Assembly: GCF_000368685.1 (NCBI RefSeq)
Contig: NZ_KB849627.1
Coordinates: 272,963 to 336,962 of the forward strand
Direction: 5' to 3'
DNA length: 64,000 bases
Source of the DNA: Acinetobacter baylyi DSM 14961 = CIP 107474
GTDB taxonomy: Bacteria; Pseudomonadota; Gammaproteobacteria; Pseudomonadales; Moraxellaceae
This document shows, piece by piece, positions 1-7,835 of the stretch. How positions within the stretch are numbered: the first letter of the stretch is position 1; each line of letters begins with the position of its first letter. The position numbers were made by a program, and so were the translations under genes. A model generated the notes under the pieces. It made no database searches, had not been told where the DNA came from, and worked only from the letters and a program-made list of their open reading frames with translations.

Positions 1-289
1 TCGAGACAGCCGTATATTTGGGGCCTTTGATCTCTTTAAAAGTCACCAACTCATGTGGCTTAGGTTGCCCCTCAAATAACATATCCCATGCATTTGAACT
101 GAACCCCATGACTGCATTGAAATTATCTTTAGGAAATCGATTACGTAAACTACGCGTCAATGCTGAAAAATTAGCTGAAAAATCAATTATTTTTTCTTTT
201 ACATTTTCAGTTAAAGACAATCCTAATACGATAAACAAGGCATTTTCACCAGGATGACTAGTGACTGGTTGAATACGAGTAATTGTCAT
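1..289 (-). CDS. DyP-type peroxidase, N-terminal part (cut by window edge)
   Basis: The reading frame starts at an ATG whose first base is 289 and stays open to base 1, so only about 96 N-terminal residues are present. The translation begins MTITRIQPVTSHPGENALF and contains NAVMGFSSNAWDMLF and FKEIKGPKYTAVS, which resemble the N-terminal ferredoxin-like half of dye-decolorising (DyP) haem peroxidases. These enzymes oxidise organic substrates with hydrogen peroxide. The haem-binding His and catalytic Asp (GxxDG) lie beyond the window, so activity cannot be judged. The gene heads a transcript leading out of the window and is separated from gst by a terminator. The family call rests on a partial sequence. 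Confidence 0.72.
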   Translation of the reverse strand, partial: MTITRIQPVTSHPGENALFIVLGLSLTENVKEKIIDFSANFSALTRSLRNRFPKDNFNAVMGFSSNAWDMLFEGQPKPHELVTFKEIKGPKYTAVS

Positions 290-365
290 GGAATTAACCT
301 ATGAAAAATATATTGCTATCTTAATTTAACATATTGCTTTTGAAAGATTAAATTTTTTAATATAT

Positions 366-397
366 AAAAAAAGCATTCACTTTGAATATGAATGCCT
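366..397 (-). terminator. Intrinsic terminator downstream of gst
   Basis: On the minus strand GCATTCA (395-389) pairs with TGAATGC (379-373) around a 9-base loop, followed by seven T (plus-strand A run 366-372). It lies about 40 bases past the gst stop and should end the SDR-rraA-gst transcript. Confidence 0.7.
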
Positions 398-434
398 CCT
401 GATGACAATATGCTTCCAAATATAGAGATGGCTG

Positions 435-1217
435 CTAAACCTCACCATATTGTTTTTTAAGATAAGCGACAATTTGGGCAGACTCAAATAAATGAATACC
501 TGTGTTCGGGTCAACTAAATAAGGTACTTGCATTTTACCCTGCATCATAGGCAACATTTTGTCGCGCTTCCCACCAGCTAGAGGAATGTAAGGGCCAGGT
601 TTCAAACGTAGGATTGCAGGCCCCATATCTTGCCAACGCTCTTTCGAGACATTATGCAAAACATAAGGAATTTCAAGCTCAGTTAGAATATCACGTACAA
701 CACGAGAATAAGGGCTTGCTTCAAAACTCCATAGCTCTAATAGCTGCTCTGGTGCGGCACGATGAATAATTTTTTTATTCACCCATACTCCACGGGCAGC
801 GTTGAGTAAAGTTGCAATCAATCCAATGACTGGTATTTTAGGATAATGCTGATATTTTTCTGGTGTATGACCCGTCTTACCATAATGCTTAAATAAATGA
901 TGAATAATTTTCTGAGATTCATAGAGCTGATCTCCTGTGTTTTCGTCAATCAAGAAAGGAAATTGAAGTTTTCCACCTTTTTCTTTGACGATAGCACGGT
1001 ATTTCTGCCCCCCTTTAGGACATGGATAAATTTCTACATCCAGATTGAGTAAAGTAAGTACCTCCCGAACACGACGAGAAAATGGTGACCCTTCAAATTC
1101 ATATAATTTTAGTGGTTTGTCAGGCTGATTTGGAAAAGGTGTTCCAGTCACCCCGCGCCCACCTTCAACGATACTTGTGGCAACTGATTGTAATATCTTA
1201 ATTTGATGAATCACCAT
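435..1217 (-). CDS. Glutathione S-transferase N-terminal domain protein (tandem thioredoxin folds)
   Basis: This 260-residue protein carries two GST N-terminal (thioredoxin-like) modules rather than the usual N plus C pair. The first, about residues 34-115, has LYEFEGSPFSRRVREVL, and the second, about 165-258, has LWSFEASPYSRVVRDIL; each is followed by a (F/Y)L(I/V)D-NTG turn and an E-S pair typical of the glutathione site. Both put Ser where Grx-like members have CPYC. The start ATG at 1217 follows AGGAAATAAAAT, a good ribosome site. It is the last gene of a minus-strand run behind rraA (28-base gap from its stop) and ends before a terminator. Substrate is unknown; a disulfide or glutathione-linked role is inferred from fold only. 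Confidence 0.8.
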   Translation of the reverse strand: MVIHQIKILQSVATSIVEGGRGVTGTPFPNQPDKPLKLYEFEGSPFSRRVREVLTLLNLDVEIYPCPKGGQKYRAIVKEKGGKLQFPFLIDENTGDQLYESQKIIHHLFKHYGKTGHTPEKYQHYPKIPVIGLIATLLNAARGVWVNKKIIHRAAPEQLLELWSFEASPYSRVVRDILTELEIPYVLHNVSKERWQDMGPAILRLKPGPYIPLAGGKRDKMLPMMQGKMQVPYLVDPNTGIHLFESAQIVAYLKKQYGEV

Positions 1218-1245
1218 ATTTTATTTCCTGCATTTTAAAAGTTAT

Positions 1246-1758
1246 TTAATCAATCAATTTTTGTTTTGATACGATTATCCCGTTGTTATCAGCGTAAATA
1301 TAACAACCTGCCTGGAATGTAACACCACCAAAATACAGATTTACACCCACTTCTCCTATGCCCTGACGATTACTTTTTTGTGGAATGGCTGCCAATGCAT
1401 GTATACCCAGATCTAGCTCAGCCAAAGCGTCCACATCTCGTATGCAGCCATAGATTACAACACCATCCCAATGATACTTAACAGCAGACTCGGCGATCAT
1501 ATCTCCCATGAGCGCACAGCGCATGGATGCACCACCATCCACTACCAAGACCTTACCTGTGCCATCTGTTGCCAATAGCTCTTTAACGCGTGAATTATCC
1601 TCAAAACACTTTACTGTTACGATTTGGCCTGAAAATATTTTTCGAGCGCCATAACTTTTAAAAAAACGTCCATCTAGTGATGGCGTAAGCACTTGAATAT
1701 CTTTATCAGTATGATCATCAAGTAAATCACAAGTCACAAAAGGTACAGTCGTTGTCAT
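1246..1758 (-). CDS. rraA: RraA family protein (regulator of RNase E activity)
   Basis: RraA in E. coli binds RNase E and lowers its endonuclease activity; some family members instead act as 4-hydroxy-4-methyl-2-oxoglutarate aldolases. The sequence matches the RraA type along its length: FSGQIVTVKCFEDNS, VLVVDGGASMRCALMGD, GVVIYGCIRDVD, and the C-terminal NLYFGGVTF and IYADNNGIIVS. I place the start at the ATG at 1758 (170 residues): GGAA sits 9 bases upstream, whereas the upstream candidates are a TTG at 1773 and an ATG at 1767 with no spacing for a ribosome site. The gene follows the oxidoreductase by 15 bases and is probably cotranscribed with it. Confidence 0.9.
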   Translation of the reverse strand: MTTTVPFVTCDLLDDHTDKDIQVLTPSLDGRFFKSYGARKIFSGQIVTVKCFEDNSRVKELLATDGTGKVLVVDGGASMRCALMGDMIAESAVKYHWDGVVIYGCIRDVDALAELDLGIHALAAIPQKSNRQGIGEVGVNLYFGGVTFQAGCYIYADNNGIIVSKQKLID

Positions 1759-1773
1759 GTTTTTCATTTCCAA

Positions 1774-2436
1774 TTATGTTGTTTGTATCGCTAAATTATC
1801 ATAAACCTTAAATGTTTCCATTTGCGTATTTGCAGCGACAACCATGGTATGAGCCAATTGTTGTGCCGTGACAGGTTTATAGCGAAATGGTTTCTTAATC
1901 ACATCTTTGACGACTAAAAATATTTTTTGAGCTACATTTTCTAAGATACGCTGCTCACGACGCTCACCAATCAGCAAAGATGGATGAAATATCGAGAGTT
2001 TGCTTAATGCGAGTGTTTGCAAATAATCTTCAAGTTGTCCTTTCACCCTGTTGTAAAAGATGATAGAGGAAGAATTCGCGCCTAAAGCACTCACCAGTAA
2101 CAAATGTGTTTGCTTATCCTGTATCAGATCAGCAAAATGCGCATTGATTTCATAGTCAATTGCATAAAATTTTTGCTTTGATCCCGCTTTTTTTATGGTA
2201 GAACCTAAACAACTAAATGCGTGGGTATAACCATTTACATCCTGATCATTGAGTAATAGAAAATCTTCCAGCACAAATTGCTGCACTTTTGAAAAAGACT
2301 TAAATTCATCAAGTTCCTGACGAACAATAACGGTGATAGCATCGAACTCTGAAGCTTCCTGCAATTGCTCCACTAAAGATTTTCCAACCAGTCCAGTTGC
2401 ACCAATAACCAGTGCTTTATTTTTTGTAAATGTCAT
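1774..2436 (-). CDS. NAD(P)-binding Rossmann-fold oxidoreductase (HTATIP2/atypical SDR type)
   Basis: This 220-residue protein opens with ALVIGATGLVGKSLVEQL, the GxTGxxG dinucleotide-binding loop of atypical short-chain dehydrogenases. It then has HAFSCLGSTIKKAGSKQ and VSALGANSSSIIFYNRVKG, where the Y-N-x-V-K arrangement replaces the usual YxxxK, and a C-terminal FHPSLLIGERRE. This pattern is that of the HTATIP2/YwnB-like NAD(P)H-binding family, whose substrates are mostly unknown. The ATG at 2436 has AGGAT upstream. It is first in the run with rraA and gst, and faces rpsT divergently across about 200 bases. Family assignment is firm; function is not. Confidence 0.8.
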   Translation of the reverse strand: MTFTKNKALVIGATGLVGKSLVEQLQEASEFDAITVIVRQELDEFKSFSKVQQFVLEDFLLLNDQDVNGYTHAFSCLGSTIKKAGSKQKFYAIDYEINAHFADLIQDKQTHLLLVSALGANSSSIIFYNRVKGQLEDYLQTLALSKLSIFHPSLLIGERREQRILENVAQKIFLVVKDVIKKPFRYKPVTAQQLAHTMVVAANTQMETFKVYDNLAIQTT

Positions 2437-2525
2437 ATTTTATGCATCCTAAGTATTTTGATGTTAATTTACCGCGTTCTTATCAATTTATCAGCATCAA
2501 AAACGTTGCAAAAACATCTCAAGAC

Positions 2526-2554
2526 TTGACTTACCCGCCCCAATTCATCAAAAT
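2526..2554 (+). promoter_or_regulatory. Candidate rpsT promoter
   Basis: TTGACT (2526-2531) lies 17 bases before CAAAAT (2549-2554), about 90 bases upstream of the rpsT start. The -35 is good and the -10 is weak, so this is a suggestion only. Confidence 0.35.
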
Positions 2555-2645
2555 ATGCCACTTGTTTACGGGCTGGTGATTGTTTTATTTATTTACAGTA
2601 AAACTTCAGCCCGCCCAGACCAACCAAATTTCAAGGAGTGCAAGA

Positions 2646-2915
2646 GTGGCAAACTCTGCTCAGGCAAAAAAACGTGCGCGTCAAAACGTTAAAGCGCGCA
2701 AACATAACGCAAGTTTGCGTTCTATGGTTCGTACTTACATCAAACGTACTGTAAATGCAATTGCTGCTGGTGATTATACTGTTGCTACAGAAGCTTATAA
2801 AAAAGCTGTTCCTGTAATTGACCGTATGGCTGATAAAGGCATCATCCACAAAAATAAAGCTGCTCGTCATAAGAGCCGCTTAAATGCTCAAGTTAAAGCA
2901 TTAGCTTCTAACTAA
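2646..2915 (+). CDS. rpsT: 30S ribosomal protein S20
   Basis: S20 is a primary 16S rRNA-binding protein of the small subunit. The 89-residue product [21 protein letters not shown] onward is the normal length and has the usual Lys/Arg-rich N-terminus and the [20 protein letters not shown] segment. The start is a GTG at 2646 preceded by AAGGAG (2633-2638) at 7 bases, an ideal ribosome site; the open frame extends 22 codons further upstream but that part is unlike S20. A GTG start limits initiation and fits a protein whose synthesis is known in E. coli to be autoregulated at translation. It is a single-gene transcript ending at the terminator just downstream. Confidence 0.97.
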   Translation: MANSAQAKKRARQNVKARKHNASLRSMVRTYIKRTVNAIAAGDYTVATEAYKKAVPVIDRMADKGIIHKNKAARHKSRLNAQVKALASN

Positions 2916-2926
2916 GTTAGCAAAGT

Positions 2927-2952
2927 AAAAAAAGCCCTTCAGGGCTTTTTTT
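2927..2952 (+). terminator. Intrinsic terminator of rpsT
   Basis: AAAAAAAGCCC, loop TTCA-type, GGGCTTTTTTT. A-tract and T-tract flank the GC stem, so it can also serve the minus-strand histidine phosphatase gene. Confidence 0.85.
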
Positions 2953-2972
2953 ATTGCTAAGTATTTTTTATT

Positions 2973-3707
2973 TTAACTTTCATTAATAAAGTCACTGACA
3001 TTTAGCTGATTCACTTCACCGCGCCATATCCATTTAAGCCGACTACCAATAAAATCATCCCCTTCAAACCATACGAATAACCCTTCCATCATGGCAGGCC
3101 AGTCATCCTGATCAATTTGGGTTCGCCCAGCAATTACAGCCAGAATTGCAGCAATAATCGTATCATGACTCACAGCCAGACTTAAGCCACCAGAAGATGT
3201 AGGATGTGTTTCATAAATTAGCTCCAATACGTCGAATACTCCAGTAATTGGATGCTTCATACCTGGCAATGCATTATTTACAAAGCTATTTATAAAACCC
3301 AAAGCACCTTGCTGACGAAAATAAGGTGCAGCCTGTTTAATATCCAAAACGAAACTTCCAGGCTCGACCAATAAACCCTGTTCAACAATTTCAATCGTAT
3401 GTGTATTGGAATGAGTTTTGATCTGATCAGCGCCTTCTATCATCAAGGCAGCGGTATCGATACACCGCTGAATAGGGCTAGATATACAGTGTTGGATCAT
3501 ACGATCTGTATTGGCAATCAAGTAAGAGCCCCATTCCTGTGCCAGTTCACGGCCTGGAGCTGTAAGCTGTAAATCATATCCTGCCAATCCCTGACCATTC
3601 ACCAACTCACGCAAAGAGTGGCGTGTAAACAAAGTAACAGGTATGTGCCTATCTGGTAGCAAATCAATTGCTTGCAACATACTTGGCGGGAGTAGTTTTA
3701 AACTCAT
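2973..3707 (-). CDS. Histidine phosphatase family protein
   Basis: The 244-residue protein fits the phosphoglycerate mutase-like superfamily. The N-terminal strand LFTRHSLRE supplies the R-H pair whose His would be phosphorylated; the canonical RHG is RHS here. It continues with LTAPGRELAQEWG, an ISSPIQRCIDTAALM segment (the SxxxRxxxTA motif) and AVSHDTIIAAILA with the second catalytic His. Substrate cannot be told from sequence; the broad acid-phosphatase branch seems more likely than a glycolytic mutase because of the long insertion between the two halves. Codons and length look intact. It lies downstream of cysQ on the same strand (56-base gap) and may be cotranscribed; no strong ribosome site is visible at its ATG. 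Confidence 0.82.
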   Translation of the reverse strand: MSLKLLPPSMLQAIDLLPDRHIPVTLFTRHSLRELVNGQGLAGYDLQLTAPGRELAQEWGSYLIANTDRMIQHCISSPIQRCIDTAALMIEGADQIKTHSNTHTIEIVEQGLLVEPGSFVLDIKQAAPYFRQQGALGFINSFVNNALPGMKHPITGVFDVLELIYETHPTSSGGLSLAVSHDTIIAAILAVIAGRTQIDQDDWPAMMEGLFVWFEGDDFIGSRLKWIWRGEVNQLNVSDFINES

Positions 3708-3763
3708 GATATTTATAAATCATTTTTATTGGTTAGTTCACTATATCATACAGCGCACAACTC

Positions 3764-4624
3764 TCAATTTGAAAAATCTATTTGTTGTAATAGCTCCAAT
3801 ACCAAATGCCTATACTCAGATTTTGAATACGCAATGAAGCCTTGGTTTAAAACGGTGGTACGTACATTATATTTAAATGGAATACCGTTTAAAGAGACTA
3901 AGCCTCCCCCAATACTTTCCAGCAATGCCTGTCCAGCACTTGTATCCCATTCAGATGTTGGATGAAATCTCGGATAGAAATCAATTTTACCTTCTAGCAT
4001 CATACAAAATTTATAAGCACTCCCAGCCTCACGACAAACAATCTTATAGTCACTCTCTAAGTACTCTATAAATTTTTGATATTTACTACTCTTACTTCGA
4101 TGGCTTAGTCCAACTTGAATCGTATTATTCAGGCTCTCAATTGAATGATGATATCGCCACCATTGTTTAGAATTAAACTGATATTTATACGGCAATTCAT
4201 GTGTATATCCTATATACATCTGTTGCTCACGCGGAACAACAATCACAGAAAATGAAGTATATGAATCTTCGATTAAACTCAGATTGATAGTGAACTCATC
4301 TCTTTGCTGAATAAACTCTTTTGTCCCATCTAAAGGATCCAACATCCAGCAAATATTCCATGAACATCGCTGAGTATTGTCACCTTCCTCAGATAATACA
4401 GGGTAATCAGGTGTTATTCTGGCCAACTCTGTTACTAGAAAATGATTTATTTTAAGATCAGCTTGCGTTACAGGAGATTCATCTGTTTTTTTTTGGATAT
4501 CTAACTGATTTCCTGAAATATAATTTTCATACTCGTTATTTAACAAATTAGAAGCTTGCTCTAAAATCGGCAATAATTGATTAATTAAATTACCTGTTAT
4601 TGATTGATCAGTCTGAATAAACAT
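3764..4624 (-). CDS. cysQ: 3'(2'),5'-bisphosphate nucleotidase CysQ
   Basis: CysQ hydrolyses 3'-phosphoadenosine 5'-phosphate to AMP, clearing the by-product of sulfate assimilation; it is a Mg2+-dependent, Li+-sensitive enzyme of the inositol monophosphatase superfamily. All superfamily motifs are present: SPVTQADLKINHFL, VLSEEGD (metal-binding Glu), the signature MLDPLDGTKEF, and the C-terminal SEWDTSAGQALLESIGG. I use the ATG at 4624 (286 residues) because the longer frame opens only at a TTG at 4648. The first 20 residues are divergent. Upstream is a long non-coding stretch; the gene is followed by the histidine phosphatase on the same strand. Confidence 0.9.
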   Translation of the reverse strand: MFIQTDQSITGNLINQLLPILEQASNLLNNEYENYISGNQLDIQKKTDESPVTQADLKINHFLVTELARITPDYPVLSEEGDNTQRCSWNICWMLDPLDGTKEFIQQRDEFTINLSLIEDSYTSFSVIVVPREQQMYIGYTHELPYKYQFNSKQWWRYHHSIESLNNTIQVGLSHRSKSSKYQKFIEYLESDYKIVCREAGSAYKFCMMLEGKIDFYPRFHPTSEWDTSAGQALLESIGGGLVSLNGIPFKYNVRTTVLNQGFIAYSKSEYRHLVLELLQQIDFSN

Positions 4625-4883
4625 GGTTAATACAAGCCCTATTTCCAAGAGATCATTATATTCAAATTTTTAAACATTGTTGAATGAAGATTATCTTATC
4701 TATTTTTCGATTGGATCCAATAATATAAATCAAGAGTAGAAATCAAGCTTTTATACAAAAAATCTATTAAAAAAATACATATCCAAACAACAATTAAACA
4801 AAATCTTGTGACAAGAATCACATTTTTACATTAATATTCATACATATTAAATCATTAGCAATAAGAGGTTGGATCGCACTGGT

Positions 4884-4997
4884 ATGGATTTGATCAAATT
4901 TTTAAAAAGTTTCAATACAGTCAATACATATTTACTTGTTACTTCACTATCATTAATGAGCTTGGTCATTTATTTCTATGTTATAAGCCCTAAGTAA
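4884..4997 (+). CDS. Possible 37-residue single-span membrane peptide
   Basis: In the 588-base gap between cysQ and hslR an ATG at 4884 opens a 37-codon frame, MDLIKFLKSFNTV onward, ending VISPK. Residues 16-35 are hydrophobic, enough for one membrane span, with positive charge at the N-terminal end. The stop codon overlaps the base of an intrinsic terminator, so the frame fills the 3' end of a short independent transcript. The nearest purine-rich site, AAGAGG at 4863-4868, is 15 bases from the ATG, longer than ideal. It could be a true small protein or an incidental frame in a small RNA; I do not recognise a family. Confidence 0.4.
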   Translation: MDLIKFLKSFNTVNTYLLVTSLSLMSLVIYFYVISPK

Positions 4998-5024
4998 AGC
5001 CACTCACGTGGCTTTTTAATTTTT
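4996..5024 (+). terminator. Intrinsic terminator after the 37-residue frame
   Basis: AAAGCCAC (4996-5003), loop TCAC, GTGGCTTT (5008-5015), then a T-rich tail. A perfect 8-bp stem. It shows that a transcript on the plus strand ends here, although no long gene precedes it. Confidence 0.8.
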
Positions 5025-5236
5025 TGAGTCAGATTAATTTAACTTTTTATACTTACATTTCTTAATTCACTCCTCTTTTTAAGCACCAAAAAATGAATGA
5101 TATTGGCTAAAATCAGCATCATAATAAGAGTTGAAACCTAGCAAAGAGTCCCTATATTAATAGCTATATTGCATCTTCTATCTTGATACTATCAAAATAG
5201 ATTCTGTTTGCACTTTTTCAATTTATAAGGATTTTG

Positions 5237-5680
5237 ATGTCTAGACAGCAACATGAAGAACATAGTATTGATTCTATGCGAGTTGATAAATGGCTATGGG
5301 CTGCTCGTTTCTTTAAAACACGTTCTATAGCTAAAGCAGCCATCGAAGGCGGAAAAGTTCACCACAATAGTGAACGTGTTAAAGTTTCCAAAGAAATTCG
5401 GGTAGGAATGGAATTGACCATTCAGCAAGGCTTTGAAAGAAAAACTGTTGTTGTAAAAGCATTATCTAATATGCGGGGACCTGCACCTATAGCACAACAG
5501 CTCTATGATGAAACTGAAGTTAGTATTGCAAAAAGAGAGTTGATTGCTTCGCAAAGAAAATTGCATAATTTAGCCCGACCAGATCATCGTCCTTCTAAAA
5601 AAGATCGACGACAGATTCATCGGTTTAAACAAGAAAATGATCAGAATTTTGAGCAGTCGTGGTCATATAATGATGATTAA
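5237..5680 (+). CDS. hslR: RNA-binding S4 domain protein, Hsp15 homologue
   Basis: Hsp15 binds 50S subunits carrying stalled nascent chains and helps recycle them. The 147-residue product has the S4 domain near its N-terminus: MRVDKWLWAARFFKTRSIAKAAIEGGKVHHN, followed by a strand-rich VKVSKEIRVGMELTI and the basic tail RPDHRPSKKDRRQIHRFKQ. Length is close to the 133 residues of E. coli Hsp15. The start ATG at 5237 has AAGG at 5227-5230; a TTG directly in front is unlikely. It is transcribed alone, upstream of recA, with no terminator between. Confidence 0.88.
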   Translation: MSRQQHEEHSIDSMRVDKWLWAARFFKTRSIAKAAIEGGKVHHNSERVKVSKEIRVGMELTIQQGFERKTVVVKALSNMRGPAPIAQQLYDETEVSIAKRELIASQRKLHNLARPDHRPSKKDRRQIHRFKQENDQNFEQSWSYNDD

Positions 5681-5704
5681 ATTTTTTGAATTATGCGCGT
5701 CATG

Positions 5705-5788
5705 TTATGTCGTAGTGACATAATATTGACATAGAATAGTGAAAATAAATCTGTCACTATACTTCGGTGGAACAAGGTTGAAATTCAA
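5705..5788 (+). promoter_or_regulatory. recA upstream region with stacked inverted repeats
   Basis: Three symmetric elements lie between hslR and recA: TTATGTCGTAGTGACATAA (5705-5723), TAGTGA/TCACTA (5737-5742 and 5754-5759) and TTGAAATTCAA (5778-5788). A TTGACA (5726-5731) and a TATACT (5758-5763) are present but 26 bases apart, so neither forms a standard promoter with the other. No CTGT-N8-ACAG LexA operator is visible, as expected for Acinetobacter, which lacks a classical LexA. Confidence 0.45.
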
Positions 5789-5837
5789 TACATCCACTTT
5801 GAATGAAAAAGTGATATTACAGTTTTGAGGTTGTAAG

Positions 5838-6887
5838 ATGGATGATAATAAAAGCAAGGCATTACAAGCTGCTTTAAGTCAGATTGAAAAACAATTTGGC
5901 AAAAATACAGTAATGCGTTTAGGTGATAATACCGTTCAAGCTGTTGAAGCCGTTTCGACAGGCTCTCTTACTCTAGATATTGCATTAGGTATTGGTGGCT
6001 TACCTAAAGGGCGTATTGTAGAGATTTACGGTCCTGAATCTTCTGGTAAAACAACCATGACTTTGCAAGCAATTGCACAATGTCAGAAAGCAGGTGGTAC
6101 CTGTGCTTTTATTGATGCAGAACATGCATTAGACCCTCAGTATGCCCGTAAGCTGGGTGTAGACATAGACAATCTTTTGGTATCGCAGCCTGATCATGGT
6201 GAACAAGCTCTGGAAATTGCAGATATGCTTGTACGCTCTGGTGCGATTGATCTGATTGTAGTCGACTCTGTAGCAGCATTAACCCCAAAAGCCGAAATTG
6301 AAGGTGAAATGGGCGACTCCCACATGGGTTTACAAGCCCGCTTAATGAGTCAAGCCTTACGTAAAATCACGGGTAATGCTAAACGTTCGAATTGCATGGT
6401 AATCTTCATTAACCAGATTCGTATGAAAATTGGCGTAATGTTTGGCAGCCCAGAAACCACAACTGGTGGTAATGCACTAAAATTCTATGCATCTGTACGT
6501 CTAGATATACGCCGTATTGGTCAAGTTAAAGAAGGTGATGAAATCATTGGTTCTGAAACCAAAGTCAAAGTCGTTAAAAATAAAATGGCCCCTCCTTTCC
6601 GTGAAGCAATCTTCCAAATTTTATATGGCAAGGGTGTCAATCAACTTGGCGAATTGGTTGATCTTGCAGTTCAACAAAATATTGTACAAAAAGCTGGTGC
6701 TTGGTATTCATACCAAGGCAATAAAATTGGTCAGGGTAAGAATAACGTGATTCGTTATCTTGAAGAGAACCCTCAGATTTCTACAGAAATTGAAGCGGTT
6801 ATCCGTGAACAATTATTGACTAAGGCATCAGATCAGACCGCTGCTCACGATGAAACTGAAGAAGAACCAGATTTACTGGAAAGTTAA
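5838..6887 (+). CDS. recA: Recombinase RecA
   Basis: RecA forms ATP-dependent filaments on single-stranded DNA, drives strand exchange in recombinational repair and natural transformation, and stimulates autocleavage of SOS-type repressors. The 349-residue sequence is complete: Walker [10 protein letters not shown] (about residues 66-74), Walker [11 protein letters not shown], the L1/L2 loops with [15 protein letters not shown] and [22 protein letters not shown], and an acidic C-terminal tail ending EEEPDLLES. The ATG at 5838 follows GAGGTTGTAAG. recX follows behind a terminator, so recX is probably expressed by read-through or its own weak promoter. Confidence 0.98.
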   Translation: MDDNKSKALQAALSQIEKQFGKNTVMRLGDNTVQAVEAVSTGSLTLDIALGIGGLPKGRIVEIYGPESSGKTTMTLQAIAQCQKAGGTCAFIDAEHALDPQYARKLGVDIDNLLVSQPDHGEQALEIADMLVRSGAIDLIVVDSVAALTPKAEIEGEMGDSHMGLQARLMSQALRKITGNAKRSNCMVIFINQIRMKIGVMFGSPETTTGGNALKFYASVRLDIRRIGQVKEGDEIIGSETKVKVVKNKMAPPFREAIFQILYGKGVNQLGELVDLAVQQNIVQKAGAWYSYQGNKIGQGKNNVIRYLEENPQISTEIEAVIREQLLTKASDQTAAHDETEEEPDLLES

Positions 6888-6902
6888 TCTAAGCATCCAA
6901 TT

Positions 6903-6925
6903 AAACGCCCAAATGGGCGTTTTTT
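6903..6925 (+). terminator. Intrinsic terminator between recA and recX
   Basis: AAACGCCC, loop AAAT, GGGCGTT followed by Ts. It sits directly behind recA and 20 bases before recX and would limit recX to a fraction of recA expression. Confidence 0.8.
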
Positions 6926-6944
6926 CATTTGAAAGGCTATCTAG

Positions 6945-7424
6945 ATGATATTTAAGCATACTCAGACATCGCGTGCGGAGCTATCTGGGACGAAATTACG
7001 CTCTTTAGCATTCGCATTACTAACACGCAAAGAATATAGTAAATCGGAACTGATCGAAAAACTTAAGCTTTATGCAGTTGATGAAAACGAAGTGATTCAA
7101 TTGGTAGATGAACTCTCAGATCAACACTATCAAAGTGATCAACGTGTTGCTGAACTGGTTTTATCAAGCCAATTACGTAAAGGTAAAGGTCCAAATCGTA
7201 TTAAACAGGCACTTAAAAACAAAGAATTAGATACGGCATTGATTAATGACGAAATACAAGATATTGATTGGCTAGAACAAGCTTATCAACTTAAAGTAAA
7301 AAAATTTGGAACTGATGTAGAAACTGATGCAAAGCTAAAAGCCAAACAGATACGCTTCTTACAATATCGTGGATTTGATATGGATATTATTATGAAAGCT
7401 ATTCATCGAATAGAAGAGGAATAA
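6945..7424 (+). CDS. recX: Regulatory protein RecX
   Basis: RecX caps and disassembles RecA filaments and blocks RecA ATPase. The 159-residue, charged, helical protein has the three-helix repeats of the family: LRSLAFALLTRKEYSKSELIEKL (about 19-41), DELSDQHYQSDQRVAELVLSS with KGKGPNRIKQALKNK (about 58-95), and a third unit ending IRFLQYRGFDMDIIMKAIH. The ATG at 6945 has GAAAGG 8 bases upstream. Its position after recA is the usual one. Its stop codon abuts the 3' end of the convergent 4.5S RNA gene. Confidence 0.93.
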   Translation: MIFKHTQTSRAELSGTKLRSLAFALLTRKEYSKSELIEKLKLYAVDENEVIQLVDELSDQHYQSDQRVAELVLSSQLRKGKGPNRIKQALKNKELDTALINDEIQDIDWLEQAYQLKVKKFGTDVETDAKLKAKQIRFLQYRGFDMDIIMKAIHRIEEE

Positions 7425-7541
<117 letters not shown>

Positions 7542-7552
7542 TGCAAGAACAG

Positions 7553-7580
7553 AGTATAGAGATTTTTGAATGTCTTGCAA
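7553..7580 (-). promoter_or_regulatory. Promoter of the 4.5S RNA gene
   Basis: On the minus strand TTGCAA (7580-7575) is followed by a 16-base spacer and TATACT (7558-7553), 11 bases before the first RNA base near 7541. This is a good sigma-70 site with correct geometry. Confidence 0.7.
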
Positions 7581-7835
7581 GTAATATTCCCAATTTTCCT
7601 CTCCATTCCATGTTAAATGGCTAATTCATCAACAAATCATTGTGCATATCTACATTTCGCTCAAGACATATGATTGCTAAAATAATTTCGTTTTTAAAAT
7701 GCTGCAAGATTGTAATCGGATATTGCAATTCTGTACTCTAATGCTTTAATGGCAACATTAGATGATTAAAACTCAGTGATACTTCAAACTGAGTTAATTA
7801 AAGCATCTTTCTCGATTTTTAAATGGAATTCTCTT

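Noticed and set aside
18..257. 79-codon plus-strand frame at the left edge
   Set aside because: It is the complement of the DyP peroxidase N-terminus, which shows real family motifs on the minus strand.
2631..2870. 79-codon minus-strand frame across rpsT
   Set aside because: Pure antisense shadow of the S20 gene with no family features.
5705..5731. LexA-type SOS box before recA
   Set aside because: No CTGT-n8-ACAG is present; the inverted repeat has a different sequence and the genus lacks classical LexA.
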